DNA of 64,000 nt, taken from CBDAPI01 sp965248635 (GTDB taxonomy: Bacteria; Acidobacteriota; UBA6911; RPQK01; CBDAPI01). Positions within the stretch are counted from its first letter, which is position 1. Each line of letters starts with the position of its first letter. The stretch covers positions 1,612,001-1,676,000 of the forward strand of contig OZ252114.1 in the NCBI GenBank assembly GCA_965248635.1. Direction: 5' to 3'. This document shows positions 33,785-43,258 of this stretch, one piece after another. A program made the translations under genes and the position numbers. The notes beneath the pieces are model-generated. The model ran no database searches, was not told where the DNA came from, and worked only from the letters and a program-made list of their open reading frames with translations.

Positions 33785-34792
33785 TCAACCGGCTGCGTGT
33801 CTTTTCCCGCCCAGATCCACCCAGGTGCCTACCCCCTGCTCTTTCGCCTTCTTGTAAACGTGGTAGGCTGCGGCCACGTCCTCGATGGCGAGACCAAGGG
33901 ATTTGAACATGGTTATTTCGCTATCGGATTCTCTCCCTTTGATTTTTCCAATCAGAATATCGCCGATTTCTCCCCGAATGTGATCATCACCGATGGCGCC
34001 TTCCTTTTTCGGGAAGAGGAAATCACCCGCCTCGTTGAGACAGGATTCCCTGCGATCGCAAAACATCTTCGAGATCAAGACAGCCCGGGTATCCAACTCG
34101 CGGGTGTGGGGGATGGTTGAGCCCACGGCGTTCACGTGGGTGCCCGCTGAAATCCAATCCCCCTCGAGTACCGGTTCTTTTGCCGAGGTATTGGTACAGA
34201 TGATATCGGCACCGTCGACGCATTCGGCTGCAGTCGGCATTGCCTGCACCGGGACGCCGTGACGTTTTGAATTCACTTCGGCGAATTCCGTGGCTTGCTG
34301 CAAGGGGATGCTCCACACTCGAACGCTGCTGATGCGTCGTGCCAGCAGCATCGATTCGAGGTGAACGCGTGCTTGAGTTCCCGACCCAAGAATCGCCAGA
34401 TCGCTGGCATCCTCTCGTGCCAATGCGCGGGTGGCCACCGCAGTGACGGCAGCAGTGCGGATCGCCGTGATTTCCGAAGCGTCTATGATCGCCAGCAGGC
34501 AGCCATGCTTCTCTTCATAGAGCATGACGCCTCCTTGATGGGTGTCGAACTCTGTTCCCCAATTCCCCGGGAAGTAGGTGATGACCTTCAACCCCAACAC
34601 CCCGATATGGCGGAGGTATGCCGGCATCATGGTGAGCTCTCCAACATTCTGCGGAAGCCAGAGGTGGCCGCGAAGTGGCATCAGAGCATCGCCTTTGGCG
34701 AGTGTTTTCAGCGCGTCTTCCATGACTTCGATGCATTCCGACATCGGGAGGAGGGGCGGGACATCGGGTTGCTGCACGATCAAGATACTCAT
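33785..34792 (-). CDS. Ornithine cyclodeaminase / mu-crystallin family protein
   Basis: A 335-residue NAD(P)-binding enzyme. The Rossmann motif is LAILGSGTQARVHLESM at about 133-149, and the N-terminal domain has LTMMPAYL and LGLKVITYFPGN, the substrate-side strands of the family. Members deaminate ornithine to proline, or act as alanine, lysine or imine reductases in amino-acid and siderophore metabolism; which one applies is unclear. It is the last gene of the minus-strand series and starts 39 bases after the methyltransferase stop. Confidence 0.83.
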   Translation of the reverse strand: MSILIVQQPDVPPLLPMSECIEVMEDALKTLAKGDALMPLRGHLWLPQNVGELTMMPAYLRHIGVLGLKVITYFPGNWGTEFDTHQGGVMLYEEKHGCLLAIIDASEITAIRTAAVTAVATRALAREDASDLAILGSGTQARVHLESMLLARRISSVRVWSIPLQQATEFAEVNSKRHGVPVQAMPTAAECVDGADIICTNTSAKEPVLEGDWISAGTHVNAVGSTIPHTRELDTRAVLISKMFCDRRESCLNEAGDFLFPKKEGAIGDDHIRGEIGDILIGKIKGRESDSEITMFKSLGLAIEDVAAAYHVYKKAKEQGVGTWVDLGGKRHAAG

Positions 34793-34831
34793 GTGTTGGG
34801 CTCGCTGTTTACTAAACCATTGAGGTTCATG

Positions 34832-35641
34832 TTACAGCTTGGTCACTCGAAGAGCGATGAAATATCCTGAGACAAAGCGCGTGGGGAGCTTTCCAAGATG
34901 CTCAAAGATTTTCAGCCAGCGCAGCCAGGATTCCTTTCCACTGTCGCTGGAAAACCGATCGATCCAGCGGCTGGCGGCAACCGCCAAGACGCGCGGGCAA
35001 TGCATGATGGCCCGGGTCTCCTGAACCGACAGCCCTGCCTCCGTGACGAGCCGCTGAAGGCGACGCGGTCCACACGTCGCTCCCACGTAGTAGGGCAGGA
35101 TCCCCAGACGGTTGAGAGCATGAAAGGGTAATCTGTTCCTGAGCGCGATGATCGGATTGGCAGGATTATCCATGGTTAAAAGCAACTGGCCACCCTGTCG
35201 AAGCCCGCGGCTGAGTTCGTCAAGACTGAGAACCAGTTCGTCGATGGACCGAAAATGATCGAGCGTCGAATTCGAGACAATCACATCGAACTGGCCATCT
35301 GAGAACGGCAGCCGCCGGACATCCGCTTGCACCGCGGTTAATTCAGGATGGTGTTGGGTTGCTTCACGAATCGCCTCTTTGGATACATCCAGACCAAACA
35401 CACGGCGCGCTCCTGATTTCAGAACGGGAAACAACCCCACACCACATGCTTCGTCGAAAAGGTCGGTCTTCAAAAGGCTGGCAACCGATTGATCCGGCAG
35501 CCATTGCTCAAAAAGGTCGCAGTTCACCGCGTCACTGTGACGACGCCACAAACGCTGGCTGCCGCCAGACGACCACTGTTCGGCCACCATCTGATCCCAG
35601 TACAGATCCGCGCTGTCGGGGTTTGGGACATGAGGAGACAT
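34832..35641 (-). CDS. Class I SAM-dependent methyltransferase
   Basis: A 269-residue methyltransferase of the UbiE/Methyltransf_11 type. Motif I is degenerate, reading DEACGVGLFPVLKSG at about 66-80, followed by the post-I strand RVFGLDVSKEAI and the later FDVIVSNSTLDHF. After the core comes an unusual C-terminal helical part of about 90 residues (RNRLPFHALNRLG and further), possibly an acceptor-binding lid. The substrate is unknown; it lies among glycosyltransferases and may methylate a sugar or lipid. It begins 37 bases after the upstream glycosyltransferase stop. Confidence 0.8.
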   Translation of the reverse strand: MSPHVPNPDSADLYWDQMVAEQWSSGGSQRLWRRHSDAVNCDLFEQWLPDQSVASLLKTDLFDEACGVGLFPVLKSGARRVFGLDVSKEAIREATQHHPELTAVQADVRRLPFSDGQFDVIVSNSTLDHFRSIDELVLSLDELSRGLRQGGQLLLTMDNPANPIIALRNRLPFHALNRLGILPYYVGATCGPRRLQRLVTEAGLSVQETRAIMHCPRVLAVAASRWIDRFSSDSGKESWLRWLKIFEHLGKLPTRFVSGYFIALRVTKL

Positions 35642-35678
35642 GGAACAGACCCTTTTTCTACCAGCTTAAATCGACTTC

Positions 35679-36938
35679 TCAGCCAGCGATGTGTTGGCCA
35701 GCAAAGATGTCGGCGAACGTCGCCAGATACTCGCTCAGGGCCCGGTCCACCGAGTGCACGATGACACGTTCGCGCGCTCGGCGACCGATGTCTCGGCGGA
35801 GTTGCGCATCGGCCGCGGACTGCAGTGTCCGGTCCTTCAAGTCGGGAATGTCGCCGCAGCGAAATAACAAACCTGTCTCACCATCGACAATCACCTCCCG
35901 AGCGCCGGGGATATCGCTGGCCAGCAGAAGGCGAGCACAGGCCTGTGTTTCAAGGTAGACGCGCGCCTGGGTTTCGGCTGAGGCCGGCATCAAAACGATG
36001 TCGGCCAGGTTGATGTAGTCCGGCATTCGCTCGTAATCAATCCAGCCGGTGAAACGAAATCGCTCAATGATCCGTTCTCGCCGACAAAGGCTCTCCATTT
36101 TCTGACGACAGGGGCCGTCTCCGACAATGAGATAGATAAGGCGAGGGTCTTGGTGGATCGCTTCTTTGGCCGAGCGCACGATGTCCAGCGGCCGTTTCAG
36201 CGGTTTCAGATTCGATCCATGGGCAACGACCAAATTGCCGTCTGCGATTTTCAACTCCCGAAGCAACTCAGGGTTCTTCGCTGTCGGGGCGAATGTTGCG
36301 AGATCAATCGCGTTGGGAAAGACTTTGACGTTTAGTCCCATCGATCGAAGCTGCTCGGCCATATGCCGGGCCGGCGATACTAACAGGTCGACTTTGCGAT
36401 ACTGCTCGATCAATTGTTGAGCTAGTGATTCGGGTATTGTGCCAAGCAGGACACCATAGGTTGTGCCCCCTGCAACTCGGAGAACACATGGAATCGAATG
36501 CTCTCGCGCAATATCTGGAACGACCCACGCGAACGTTTCGCGTCCAAGCAGCATGATGTCGGGCCGTTCATGGGCAATCTGGCTCTCGACGAGAAGGCGA
36601 ACTTGCTCGGATTCAGTGTTTCGATATTCGCTACTGGTCGGTTGATTCGGTGAAACATCGAAATAAGGTACGACATATCTGGTAATACTCAGGTCGGGAT
36701 GCTGTTTCGCGAAGGTTTCGCCTTCTTGTAGCGATTCCGCCGTGATAGGAGCAATGGCGCGCAAACGATGGCCCCGTGAGGCGAAGCCCGTTACGAGTAT
36801 CGAGCCGGAGATGGCCGAGCCGCCCTGGTGAGGGGGCAGCGTGCCAACGTACAGGATACTGAGGCGCCGCGGCGTGGTGGTCGTACCTCTGCTACAAGTA
36901 TCTTTCGTCCTGCCAAAATTCCCGCGCCTTCTCATCAA
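35679..36938 (-). CDS. Glycosyltransferase family 4
   Basis: A 419-residue GT-B glycosyltransferase. The acceptor domain begins ILYVGTLPPHQGGSAISG, the donor domain NLVVAHGSNLKPLKRPLDIV, and the sugar-nucleotide site has the pattern AETQARVYLETQACARLLLA with the two glutamates of the EX7E motif, before GAREVIVDGETGLLF. It moves a sugar from a nucleotide donor to a lipid- or glycan-bound acceptor. It is followed by the methyltransferase and preceded by another GT4, suggesting a shared surface-glycan pathway. Confidence 0.87.
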   Translation of the reverse strand: MMRRRGNFGRTKDTCSRGTTTTPRRLSILYVGTLPPHQGGSAISGSILVTGFASRGHRLRAIAPITAESLQEGETFAKQHPDLSITRYVVPYFDVSPNQPTSSEYRNTESEQVRLLVESQIAHERPDIMLLGRETFAWVVPDIAREHSIPCVLRVAGGTTYGVLLGTIPESLAQQLIEQYRKVDLLVSPARHMAEQLRSMGLNVKVFPNAIDLATFAPTAKNPELLRELKIADGNLVVAHGSNLKPLKRPLDIVRSAKEAIHQDPRLIYLIVGDGPCRQKMESLCRRERIIERFRFTGWIDYERMPDYINLADIVLMPASAETQARVYLETQACARLLLASDIPGAREVIVDGETGLLFRCGDIPDLKDRTLQSAADAQLRRDIGRRARERVIVHSVDRALSEYLATFADIFAGQHIAG

Positions 36939-37029
36939 TTATCGTACAAATTGTTGAGCTGCTTGCGGCGACTGGGCATTGTTGGCAATCCCTTTCTATG
37001 CAAAGAGTTAGTTCTCATGCCTGGGTATT

Positions 37030-38166
37030 CTATCCGTCCGATTGATGAAGTGAGTCCGCAATGAAGTCCGCATATTTGGCAGCAATCATCCGTATGTCCA
37101 AGGCCTCTTCGGCTCTTGCTCTAGCCCGTTCTTTTTCAGCCGGCAAGTTGTCGACGATGCTTTTCAATCGTTCCGCGTACCGCTGCATCGGAATCTGAGG
37201 AATTTCAGAGGCCACAAAAAGAGAACGGTACTTCTCCAGTTGCAGGTTCTCCTGAACAGTCCAGTGTCGATTCGACTCACCGATCAATTCCATCGCGCCG
37301 CTTTCTGCGGGTGTCACAACAGGTAAGCCACTGGCTAAACCTTCACAAACAACGTTTGGACATGGATCAAGAATCCCTAACGATAGCTGCACGTCAGCCG
37401 CAGCGTAGAACCGGGCAAGATCCTGCGGAGCAACACGATGATGAAAGACGCAGCGTGAAGTGTCCAGACTTGAAACGACTGCGTAGACGAGCCGGTCGCA
37501 ATTTCCCAGAACGTGCAGGCGAATCTCTGGGTAACATCTGGCCAGGTGGTTCACCAGGCGGATCGCTTCCTGCAAGCGTTTGTGCAGGCGGAGCACGGCA
37601 GACGATATGATCAAAGCTGGAGTTCCTTCCAGCTTCAATCCGCCACGCGGTTGAAACTCCTCAAGATCCACGCCGTTCGGGATGACAGTTTCCGGTACAC
37701 CTCCCGGCGTGTGCCCAAGAAACTTGACGTAGGCCTCGCGACTGAGATGGCTCTGGAAGACAACGGCACGAGCGTGCTTCATCAGCCAGACGTTATGACG
37801 ATTGAGCAATCGGGTGAGGATGCTCGACAGGAACTTTGGGCAAGTCGGGAGCAACCGACACGCCGATGCAAAAGGCAGCAGCGACGGATATCGCTTCTTG
37901 ACTAACCCGTAGAGGTTTCGTCCCGACAGCGTGTGACTCCATACGCCATCCATCCGAGCGATGAGAAATCTCCAGCGATTCCGGCGGGCACGTTGAAGAT
38001 CCAAATAGGTTGGACTACAGATCAAAACGTCTTCCCTCTCGAGTCCAGCCATCTGCAGACGCCGCAAGAAAATCGATGGCCCCGTGTGAGAGTCCGTGCG
38101 GTCCCAGGTCCGAATCATTGTCGGCCGGCTGAACAGTTCGCCACGATTGGACTGCGTTTCTGGCAT
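37030..38166 (-). CDS. Glycosyltransferase family 4
   Basis: A 378-residue GT-B enzyme. The N-terminal domain shows GPSIFLRRLQ and LIARMDGVWSHT, the hinge leads into VIPNGVDLEEFQPRGG, and the C-terminal donor domain has AADVQLSLGILDPCPNVVCE ending in the EGLASGLPVVTP type loop (EALxxGxPVV pattern). Met17 is a possible alternative start (MIRTWDRTDSHTG). It starts three bases after the stop of the CapK-like gene and so is in the same transcription unit. The donor and acceptor are unknown. Confidence 0.85.
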   Translation of the reverse strand: MPETQSNRGELFSRPTMIRTWDRTDSHTGPSIFLRRLQMAGLEREDVLICSPTYLDLQRARRNRWRFLIARMDGVWSHTLSGRNLYGLVKKRYPSLLPFASACRLLPTCPKFLSSILTRLLNRHNVWLMKHARAVVFQSHLSREAYVKFLGHTPGGVPETVIPNGVDLEEFQPRGGLKLEGTPALIISSAVLRLHKRLQEAIRLVNHLARCYPEIRLHVLGNCDRLVYAVVSSLDTSRCVFHHRVAPQDLARFYAAADVQLSLGILDPCPNVVCEGLASGLPVVTPAESGAMELIGESNRHWTVQENLQLEKYRSLFVASEIPQIPMQRYAERLKSIVDNLPAEKERARARAEEALDIRMIAAKYADFIADSLHQSDG

Positions 38167-38169
38167 GGA

Positions 38170-39735
38170 TTACTCCGAGCCCAACGTTCTAAATGGGAGA
38201 ACCTTTCCGCGGAGTGTGGCGACAGGTCGTTGACGTTCGATCTTCACCGCGTCGGTCTGGCGCCAGATCTCGATCATCCATCGGTACACGCTCCATCGCT
38301 TTGCCAGTTCGTTCAGCAACGCTTCGAGCACCCGGTGTTCATCGATCGGTCCGACATCAGGGCTGACGAGGAGACTATAATGCGGCAAGCCTCGTTCGTC
38401 CTGCCGTTCCACCAACTGATAATCCATCGCCGAACCACCAAATAACTGAGGTAGGATTCCTTCCATGATTTGGAAGAGGTCGGCTCCGACAAAGGTCATT
38501 CCAGCACCGGTCAACTTGTCGAAACTGCGGATGGTGTGTAAATGAACGTGATAGCCGAACTCGTCGAACAAACAGCCACACCTGTGCGACTTCATGACGG
38601 CATAGTCGCCGATCTCCGTGTTGAGAAGTACCTTGGGACAGGCGGGACGCAGGGCTGTCAAGAGGAGAGCATCGACAGTGAGTTTGTCGGCGACGCGGCG
38701 CGGACGTTGGATTACCGCATAGGCGTCCAGCGAAACGTGGATATCGTCGGCCGCTGATGCCTGGCGGCACTGACTGCCGATATTGCCACCTTCTGAGGTG
38801 CCATACGTGGGCACGGCTGTGGCGCCAGACTCTTCAATGGTTCGTCGCCGAGTTTGCGTAAGTGGTTCGGCCCCCAAGAGAAAAGTGACTTGGTTCAAGG
38901 TCCGACCTCGTTCCAGGGCGACCAGGCAAACTCGAACAGCCTGACTGGGTGCCGTGATGAGGCAAGGCTTCCGCCCCTCTTGTTGCAGTTGGACAAGGTA
39001 TTGTCCGACCTTCCAGGCCTCGGTGACCGGAACCGATTCGCTCCGGGGAATTTGGGCAGCATGTCGAACAAGAGTGTGCACGCAGCCGGCTGCCAGACGA
39101 TCCTTTACGCTGCTCGGGCGGATCGTACAGAACCATTTGATACATGGCTGGCCGTAGCGGGCGCACAATAGATGTCGGTTGGCGACACCGGTATGTCCAG
39201 GTGTCCAGAGTATTACCGGTCGGTCCAGCCAACCGTGTTCCGCAAACCATAGATGGTGGTGCGGTGCCGTCTGAGCAATGTGTTCAAGATCAATCGAAAT
39301 CCTCGACGGCGTTCCACTTGAACCGCCCGAGGTGGTGTGAAAATGTGACGTGATCAATTTGTTGTCGAAATCCGTGTCGCGAACCGAGAAAGTATCGCTG
39401 CCGCGACGGATCGGCTGGCGACCTTTAAACTCTTCAAAGGTGACGTAGATTCCGACGTCGCGAAGCTTTTGCAGCGTGCCCTCGACTCCTTCCTTTTTCG
39501 CGAGTCCTTTTAGATCTCCCAGTTCGCAACCAGCTCGTCGGAACAGTTTGAGATACGGACTTTTCGGGTTGCCGAAGACGGTCAGTTCGACTTTCTTGAC
39601 AAACGAGGCCTCGCGCTGCTCCATCCCTCGTCGCACGATTGCCCGCGACTCGTCAAGAGTTAGGGGCCGGCGCAGAAACGCCTTCAACCCAAAGGCGAAT
39701 CTCGATAATCCATAGAGATCGTTCAGCAAAGACAT
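38170..39735 (-). CDS. CapK/PaaK-like adenylate-forming enzyme
   Basis: A 521-residue member of the phenylacetate-CoA ligase superfamily. The phosphate-binding loop is HTTSGGSSGTPSRI at about 128-141, and a later A5-like PTYGTSEGGNIGS region (near 295) fits the family. CapK-like proteins occur in capsule and lipopolysaccharide loci with no proven CoA ligase activity; PaaK activates aryl acids. The ATG at 39735 (MSLLNDLYGLSRF) is chosen because homologous sequence starts there. The frame is open to 40020, but that stretch is a dispersed repeat and not coding. It ends four bases before the next GT4 gene. Confidence 0.8.
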   Translation of the reverse strand: MSLLNDLYGLSRFAFGLKAFLRRPLTLDESRAIVRRGMEQREASFVKKVELTVFGNPKSPYLKLFRRAGCELGDLKGLAKKEGVEGTLQKLRDVGIYVTFEEFKGRQPIRRGSDTFSVRDTDFDNKLITSHFHTTSGGSSGTPSRISIDLEHIAQTAPHHHLWFAEHGWLDRPVILWTPGHTGVANRHLLCARYGQPCIKWFCTIRPSSVKDRLAAGCVHTLVRHAAQIPRSESVPVTEAWKVGQYLVQLQQEGRKPCLITAPSQAVRVCLVALERGRTLNQVTFLLGAEPLTQTRRRTIEESGATAVPTYGTSEGGNIGSQCRQASAADDIHVSLDAYAVIQRPRRVADKLTVDALLLTALRPACPKVLLNTEIGDYAVMKSHRCGCLFDEFGYHVHLHTIRSFDKLTGAGMTFVGADLFQIMEGILPQLFGGSAMDYQLVERQDERGLPHYSLLVSPDVGPIDEHRVLEALLNELAKRWSVYRWMIEIWRQTDAVKIERQRPVATLRGKVLPFRTLGSE

Positions 39736-39895
39736 GAAGCCTGACTCCACCACCCACCACTGTCCTATTGCTGGTTGTATCACTGCCGAATAGGAAAAAC
39801 CAACTGGTTGCCACTGTGTCCGGCCCGATTTCACCGGTCCCGGGAGCCGTTGAATCTGTTCGGATCGATTAAACAGGAGGGACAGGCCGTTCTCA

Positions 39896-39990
39896 GCCGG
39901 AAAGATGACGAGGGCAAGGTTGACGCCGGGCTGGGCAACTGATAGGTTTTGATTCTTCGCCACAGGGAGGTTGGCGAACCTCATATCCGA
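39896..39990 (-). repeat. Dispersed repeat, copy 2
   Basis: Read on the minus strand this segment aligns over about 90 bases with 44440-44540: shared blocks include AACTTCGGA, CTATCAG, GCCCA and GGCGTCAA/CGCGTCAA, with TTGCCCTCGTCA. The conceptual products also match (NQNLSVAQPGV against GQNLSAAQPRV). It lies upstream of the CapK-like gene and next to the PilZ gene start. Confidence 0.65.
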
Positions 39991-40091
39991 AGTTAATATG
40001 AGGAATGTCGCTGGAATCAACCTTGACCATTGTCGGGCCGCACAGGAGCGGCTTGAACCCGGTAGGCGGCCGGGCCATCAGGACAGCATTG

Positions 40092-40415
40092 ATGTTCCCC
40101 CAACACGATGAACGGCGCAGGGATGCAAGGTTCAACCTGTCGGTACCCTGTGTAGTTACCTGGGAGAATCAAAGATTAGACGGCCGGACTGTCAATCTTT
40201 CCCAGGGAGGGGTCTGTATTGATCGGACATTGACCATTCCTCCGGAAGGAGCCAGGATTCAGCTCACGATTCGCTGGAAGGGCGTTCATCTGCTGAGCGG
40301 CCGCGTGCCCCATAACTTGCCGGCTGACGAGGCCAGGGGGGCTTTCGCAAGATTCGGCCTGGAATTCGATGGACTGGACTTCCGTTTCCGCAGGCTGTTG
40401 GCAGCTCAAGCCTGA
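40092..40415 (+). CDS. PilZ domain protein
   Basis: A 107-residue protein that is essentially one PilZ domain. The c-di-GMP motifs are both present: the arginine patch ERRRDARF near the start and NLSQGGVCI about 25 residues on (D/NxSxxG). It would sense cyclic di-GMP and modulate a partner in the cytosol, possibly the neighbouring glycan genes. The ATG at 40092 puts the RxxxR motif near the N-terminus; a longer frame from 40005 adds repeat-derived sequence. It is the only plus-strand gene inside the minus-strand cluster. Confidence 0.8.
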   Translation: MFPQHDERRRDARFNLSVPCVVTWENQRLDGRTVNLSQGGVCIDRTLTIPPEGARIQLTIRWKGVHLLSGRVPHNLPADEARGAFARFGLEFDGLDFRFRRLLAAQA

Positions 40416-40551
40416 GTGGGATCAGAGCGGACTTAATGGTAAGATAGCTGTAACAGGCAGCCCATTTTCAAACTCCAAAGGTGGCCTCAGTCTGAGAGTC
40501 TCCGAATTAAGTCTCGTCAGTTTGAGTGAGTCTTTTGGGGTCCAAGACTAC

Positions 40552-41822
40552 TCATTCTGATTCGGCTTCCCAGGGTACCGCCCCGAATTTCTTGAGCGCT
40601 GCTTTTCGAAGGAAGTCGAAGTAGCGATCCAGATGGGCTTCTTTGGTCCACCATCGTATGAAGGCGGCGTACCCTTTCTCACCGAGTTCACGACGCAAGG
40701 AGGGCGAAGCGGTGATGCGCTGGATCGCGTCGAGCAACTCCTCGTCAGTGCGATATACGAGCCCTCCGCCGCTATCCTCGATCACCTCGCGTAAGGCGCC
40801 CAAGTCCCGCGCAATCACGGGCGTCTTGCGAGCGAATGACTCGATGTTAATCATGCCGAAGGTTTCGTAAGTTATCGACGGCACGATGCTGGCCAGCGTG
40901 TGATAGTAGAGGGGGCCTAGTTCGCGTTGGGGTAGGGCGCCGAGGAACTTGATGCGTGGGTTGGCGCCCGCCTGCGCGCGAAGAGAAGAGTGGCCTCGTA
41001 GGTACCCGCGCCCGCCACAAGTAAGTCGACTGCGGGTATGCGATCCCACAGTTCGATCAGAGTTTGCAGCCCTTTGATGAGTTCGAGCCGCCCGACGAAG
41101 AGAAAGTAGGGGGCTTCTTGCGGACGAGGGCCCGGATGTTGCCACTCATGATCGACGCGTTCCATGAAGTAGGGCAAGTGCGCAACGGGTTGCGAAAAGC
41201 CTCGCTGGGCGTGCATGGAAGCCGCGAAGCGGCTGGGCGAGAGGAATTGATCGACATGGCGACTGGTTTTCTTCAGTAAACCAGTGTGGCGCCAGAGTTG
41301 CGGGGGGCGTCGGCCCATAAGCATGCAGCGAAAGCAAGCGGGTTTCTCGCAGGGGCGACGGTTGAACTTCCAGAGCACGTGCATAGGACACACCAGCCAG
41401 TGGTCGTGCATGGTGTACATTTTCACGGCCTGTCCTTGTGCCGGATCGAGCTTTAAGACGCCGGGACCCAGCAAGGATATGTTGTGGTAGTGGATCACAT
41501 CGGGGCATATTCGGTTGAGCACTTCGCGGATGTGTGACTGCTTGAGGTGAGGCTGGCCGGTCTGCTGGGTGAGCAGGGGCGACAACCAGCTGTATCCGCT
41601 GCGTAGTTCATGCCGGGGCACGTTGGGATGCTCCGCAAAGGCTATCTCCGGATGGGCCGGGTGCAGCAGGCGATAGGCATCCGTGCAGTGGATGATGTCT
41701 GCCCGGTGGCCAGCATCCCCGAGCGCATGCGCGAGACGATAGGTATACATCGCATCGCCCCCAAAACTGTAGGGGGGGTAAAACGTCGTCAGGTGCAAAA
41801 AGAAAAGCGGTCTATTGGGCAT
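40552..41822 (-). pseudogene. Glycosyltransferase family 4, frameshifted by a 5-bp duplication
   Basis: Two overlapping frames make one GT4 enzyme. The first (ATG 41822, MPNRPLFFLHLTTFYPP) carries the acceptor domain and the hinge APYFLFVGRLELIKGLQTL. The second begins in the donor domain (GANPRIKFLGALPQREL) and contains SITYETFGMINIESFARKTP with the EX7E glutamates. The switch is at 40981-40990, where AAGAG occurs twice in tandem; deleting one copy restores a single frame of about 420 residues. Either a recent inactivating slip or a phase-variable site. It starts inside the last codons of the P450 gene. Confidence 0.85.
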
Positions 41823-43197
41823 GCGGGGGAATATAAGAGTCAACAGGATCCTGGGACAAAAGGCCAGGTCGATTTCGGGCGTGCAGCCTCATTCTTATTC
41901 CGTATCGCGGCCGCAGAGTGATGCCGGGCTCTGAAATGATAGTCTGGTCCGGCAAGAGCGTTAGACGAAATCTCTGAAGGATGCTGGCGAGAAGGAGCAC
42001 ACCCTGCATCATGGCTAACGGTTCACCTATACAAATTCTAGGGCCCCCTCCGAACGGGAAGTAGGAGAACTTCGGTCGCTTCTTTCTGGCCTCGGGAGTA
42101 AACCTCTCTGGTTCGAACCGCTCGGGGTCAGGGAAATAGCGGGGATGGCGATGCATTACATATTGGCAAAGGTAAAGCTTTGTCTTGGCGCCAACCGCCA
42201 ATCCGCTTGGCAGTCTATCTCTGTTCCTGGAGATGCGCGGATAGATCCAGGTGGGTGGATACAGGCGCATCGATTCTAAGAGCACCATCTCTGTGTAGCG
42301 TAGTCCCGGTAGGTCTTCCACGCCAGGCGGATCCCCTCGCAGAACTTCACGCAATTCAGCCCAGACCTTTCGTTCTACCTGCGGATGTTTCGCAAGTAGA
42401 TACAGCGTCCAGGGGAGGGCCTCGCCCATCGTTTCATGGCCGGTGATGGCCAGGGTCAGAGCTTCATCGTGCACCTGCCGGTCTGTCATTGTAGAACCAT
42501 CTTCATTTCGGAGTTGCAGGAGCATTGACAACAGGTCGAGCGGAGGATGTTGGAGCTGCCGTCTTTGCTGAATCAGCGAGTGTATCGTGTGCAGCAGGGT
42601 TCGACGTGCCCGGCCGTATTGCAGGTTGATGCGGGTCGGGAGGTACTCCGGAAACGGGAGCAGAGAATTGAACATGTACCCGATGTAGCGCTGCCGCATG
42701 ATAAGGGCATCACCCAGTCCGCTTCCAGCCTGGTAGTCGTCTGTGCCGAAGAGCATTTTGCCCATAATCCATCGGATCAAGGCCACGAGCGTCACAACGA
42801 TATCCAGCTCCATGCCAGTCTTCCATTCGCTAAGTACCTGCTGAGCGCTGCCTACGATCACATCGGAAAAATGGGCGATAGAGCGACGATGGAACATCGG
42901 TTGCATCGTGCGTCGAAGGGGAGGATGCGCTTTGCCGGTGCTGGTCAGCAGGCCCTTACCATGGAGGCGTTTTCCTCTTCTGCTCGTCAGCCGAGGCGTT
43001 TTCTCGTAGTTGCCGCTATTCGTAACCAGCACATATTGGATGTCTTTCGGACGGAGAAGGAGATAGGTCGTTGCTCCGAGCTTCAATTTGACGATATCGC
43101 CATACTGGGTGGTGCATTGCGAGAGGAAGCCCAGGCGGTCGGACAGATAGGCCGGCAGATGGCCCAGGATAGGCAAAGCCGGGGGACCAGCTATCAT
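41812..43197 (-). CDS. Cytochrome P450
   Basis: A 461-residue P450. The heme-binding loop is FPFGGGPRICIGEPLA at about 396-411 with the proximal cysteine. The I-helix is ALTLAITGHETMGEAL with the acid/Thr-type pair (HET), and the K-helix ExxR is ESMR in LLESMRLYPPTW. There is no N-terminal membrane helix, so it is soluble and needs separate redox partners, which are not encoded here. It oxidises a lipid, terpene or other hydrophobic compound. The stop overlaps the next glycosyltransferase gene by a few bases. Confidence 0.9.
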   Translation of the reverse strand: MIAGPPALPILGHLPAYLSDRLGFLSQCTTQYGDIVKLKLGATTYLLLRPKDIQYVLVTNSGNYEKTPRLTSRRGKRLHGKGLLTSTGKAHPPLRRTMQPMFHRRSIAHFSDVIVGSAQQVLSEWKTGMELDIVVTLVALIRWIMGKMLFGTDDYQAGSGLGDALIMRQRYIGYMFNSLLPFPEYLPTRINLQYGRARRTLLHTIHSLIQQRRQLQHPPLDLLSMLLQLRNEDGSTMTDRQVHDEALTLAITGHETMGEALPWTLYLLAKHPQVERKVWAELREVLRGDPPGVEDLPGLRYTEMVLLESMRLYPPTWIYPRISRNRDRLPSGLAVGAKTKLYLCQYVMHRHPRYFPDPERFEPERFTPEARKKRPKFSYFPFGGGPRICIGEPLAMMQGVLLLASILQRFRLTLLPDQTIISEPGITLRPRYGIRMRLHARNRPGLLSQDPVDSYIPPHAQ

Positions 43198-43258
43198 GGT
43201 TTTCCTTTCTGCTCACGCCAGCAACGGTCGTGCCATGAGCGGGGGCGCCAGGATCAGC

